The translations under genes were made by a program, and so were the position numbers. Source: Dehalococcoidia bacterium (GTDB lineage: Bacteria > Chloroflexota > Dehalococcoidia > Dehalococcoidales > RBG-16-60-22). From it: 22,420 nucleotides of DNA. Positions 20,956 through 22,420 of the stretch are shown here, piece after piece. The notes under the pieces were generated by a model. It saw only the letters and a program-made list of their open reading frames with translations. It made no database searches and was not told the origin of the DNA. Every line of letters begins with the position of its first letter. The stretch's first letter is position 1. The DNA lies in assembly GCA_030613665.1 (NCBI GenBank), contig JAUWLN010000005.1, forward strand, positions 1 through 22,420, written 5' to 3'.

Positions 20956-22420
20956 TATGACACCTCCTGCTTTACGATTGCCCCAAACGGGCAGATGTCA
21001 ACGCAAACTCCGCAACCCGAACAGATCGCCTTGTTGATTATCGCTTTTTCCGTCTCAATGTCCCAGGGCAGGGCCGGACACTTGAATGACTTGGTGCAAA
21101 AACCGCAGTCCTCTCCGCGGCACTTCTCGGCGTCAACCCACACGGTAAAGGGAGGTTTTTTCTCCTCTCTCATCCGTACCAGTTCGCACGTGCGACGCAT
21201 TATCAGTACCTTGACCCCGTCTTCCTTTAGGAGTTGCTGTATTTTATCAATGGTGTCTTTTATCTCGAAGGGGTCGGTTATCACCACCCGGCACCCTAGG
21301 CTCTGGCAGAGGTTCGCCACATCTATGGCGGGAGCCGTGTTTCCCATCGCATCGAACGCTGTCCCGGGGTGGGACTGGAAGCCGGTCATTGCCGTCGCCC
21401 GGTTGTCCAGCACTATCATCACCATGTTTGATTTGTTGTGTATGGCGTTGAGAAGGGCGGGGATGGAACCATGGAAAAAGGTCGAATCACCGCACACGGA
21501 CATAACCGGCTGTTCCGAGCCAAACTGGCTGAGATGGCCGAAGCCGGTGGCGAGTCCAGCCCCGGAGCCCATGGCATGAAGTGCCTTGGTCAGCTTGTCG
21601 CCGGCGGGAAAGACATCCAGCGTGTAGCAGCCGATGTCGCCGGTCAGGAAGCCATCCCGGCCGTCTTTCTGCAGGGCGTTTTTGATAGACCAGAAACTTG
21701 CCCGGTGTGGACACCCCGCGCACCAGGTTACGCCGCGGTCGATAAGCAGCTTTGCCGCGACATCGTCAACTTTTTGTTTGTATTCTGTCTCCCTGTCGAC
21801 ATATTCGATGTCAAAAAGTGCGGCCAGCGCCTTTGATACCAGGTCTGGTCTTGACTCGCCTATCCTGGGCAGGTGACCCGATTCTTTGCCGTAGACTTTC
21901 AGGTCGCCGGACAGCATTGCCGACTCGAAGGCGGTCTTCTTGATGAATGTTTCCAGAAAAGGGTCGACTTCTTCAACAACCAGAACCTGCTTTGTTTTAG
22001 ATAAATGCTTTTCCACGAATTCTCTGGGAAATGGCCAGAGAGTTCCCAGTTTCAACAGGCCCACCGATTTACCCAGGTTGAGCGAATGCACTGCTTCCAG
22101 GGCGTATCGGGTGCCCACACCACTACAGACAATAATCAGTTCCGGATTCTGTGGGCCCTGGTACCTGTTAAAGGAAGATTTCTCAAAGGCTTTCGCTACT
22201 TTGGTCAGTCTCTCGAGAACATCGATGTGGTGGAGCTTGGCCAGATAGGGTGAAATACACTGTGAAGTGTCAAAGCTGGCCTTCCTTCCCGTAAAGGTTA
22301 TCTTGCCCAGCGTAACCGGGCCACTGGAAAGTGAAATACGGGTTGTAGTTCTGACCAGGAATAACCCGTTAAACTCTTCGGAAAGGTCAAAGGCCCACTT
22401 TGTCATCTCCCTGGCTTCTT
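20955..22420 (-). CDS. iorA: Indolepyruvate:ferredoxin oxidoreductase, alpha subunit (5' end outside window)
   Basis: Thiamine-diphosphate subunit of IOR. The frame is open to the window edge and reads EAREMTKWAFDLSEEF there, a known internal stretch, so the Met at 22406 is not the start and roughly the first 180-200 residues are missing. Visible parts are the transketolase C-terminal-like domain (IVCSGVGTRYALEAV), the ThDP-binding region (CAGCPHRASF, GDIGCYTL, MGSGAGLATGFG, GDSTFFHGSIPALLNAIHNKSN, VLDNRATAMTGFQ) and a C-terminal two-cluster ferredoxin domain. The second Cys set is regular (C-x2-C-x2-C-x3-CP). The first is C-x4-C-x2-C-x5-CP, with two extra residues after the first Cys compared with the usual spacing. 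Cofermentation of aromatic amino acids, or the reverse carboxylating direction, is possible. Confidence 0.94.
   Translation of the reverse strand, partial: EAREMTKWAFDLSEEFNGLFLVRTTTRISLSSGPVTLGKITFTGRKASFDTSQCISPYLAKLHHIDVLERLTKVAKAFEKSSFNRYQGPQNPELIIVCSGVGTRYALEAVHSLNLGKSVGLLKLGTLWPFPREFVEKHLSKTKQVLVVEEVDPFLETFIKKTAFESAMLSGDLKVYGKESGHLPRIGESRPDLVSKALAALFDIEYVDRETEYKQKVDDVAAKLLIDRGVTWCAGCPHRASFWSIKNALQKDGRDGFLTGDIGCYTLDVFPAGDKLTKALHAMGSGAGLATGFGHLSQFGSEQPVMSVCGDSTFFHGSIPALLNAIHNKSNMVMIVLDNRATAMTGFQSHPGTAFDAMGNTAPAIDVANLCQSLGCRVVITDPFEIKDTIDKIQQLLKEDGVKVLIMRRTCELVRMREEKKPPFTVWVDAEKCRGEDCGFCTKSFKCPALPWDIETEKAIINKAICSGCGVCVDICPFGAIVKQEVS

Overview
The window looks like chromosomal DNA of an anaerobic bacterium of the Chloroflexota, class Dehalococcoidia or a near relative. 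This is inferred from three things: the dnaA-obgE-nadD gene order next to fmt, which I recall from Dehalococcoides-type genomes; a gene set built on corrinoid methyl transfer, methyl-tetrahydrofolate and ferredoxin-linked 2-oxoacid oxidation; and the absence of any aerobic respiratory gene. No tRNA, rRNA, CRISPR array, transposase or phage gene was seen. The first and last genes run off the window.

Left part (1-4149): a housekeeping block. The start of fmt lies on the minus strand. After an AT-rich spacer come dnaA, obgE and nadD on the plus strand.

Middle part (4156-15884): a metabolic island. A first plus-strand operon encodes a corrinoid (B12-binding) protein and two URO-D-fold methyltransferases, of which only the second has the His-x-Cys...Cys zinc site of MtaA/MtbA enzymes. 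Two minus-strand genes follow (a PAC2-family protein and a DUF6282 amidohydrolase-like protein). Divergently from them run an iron-type alcohol dehydrogenase and a class III aminotransferase. A second plus-strand operon then carries a third URO-D-fold methyltransferase, an AcsE-like methyl-tetrahydrofolate:corrinoid methyltransferase and a RACo-like ATP-dependent corrinoid activator with a 2Fe-2S domain. Together these supply every class of part needed to take a methyl group from an unknown methylated compound, pass it over a corrinoid protein to tetrahydrofolate (Wood-Ljungdahl pathway), and repair the corrinoid when it oxidises. The operon ends at a bidirectional terminator.

Right part (15855-22420): minus-strand genes. 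One unit has a TIM-barrel, possibly U32-like protein followed by panB. The other reads iorA (5' end outside the window), iorB, a divergent AMP-binding ligase, and an endonuclease III homologue whose only well-placed start codon is AUU. The IOR enzyme makes arylacetyl-CoA from aryl pyruvates. The linked ligase has lost conserved adenylation residues, so its reaction is open.

The points most worth following up are the two-operon methyl-transfer system with unknown substrate, the altered ligase tied to IOR, the AUU start of the nth homologue, and the unusual DNA-binding signature of DnaA.
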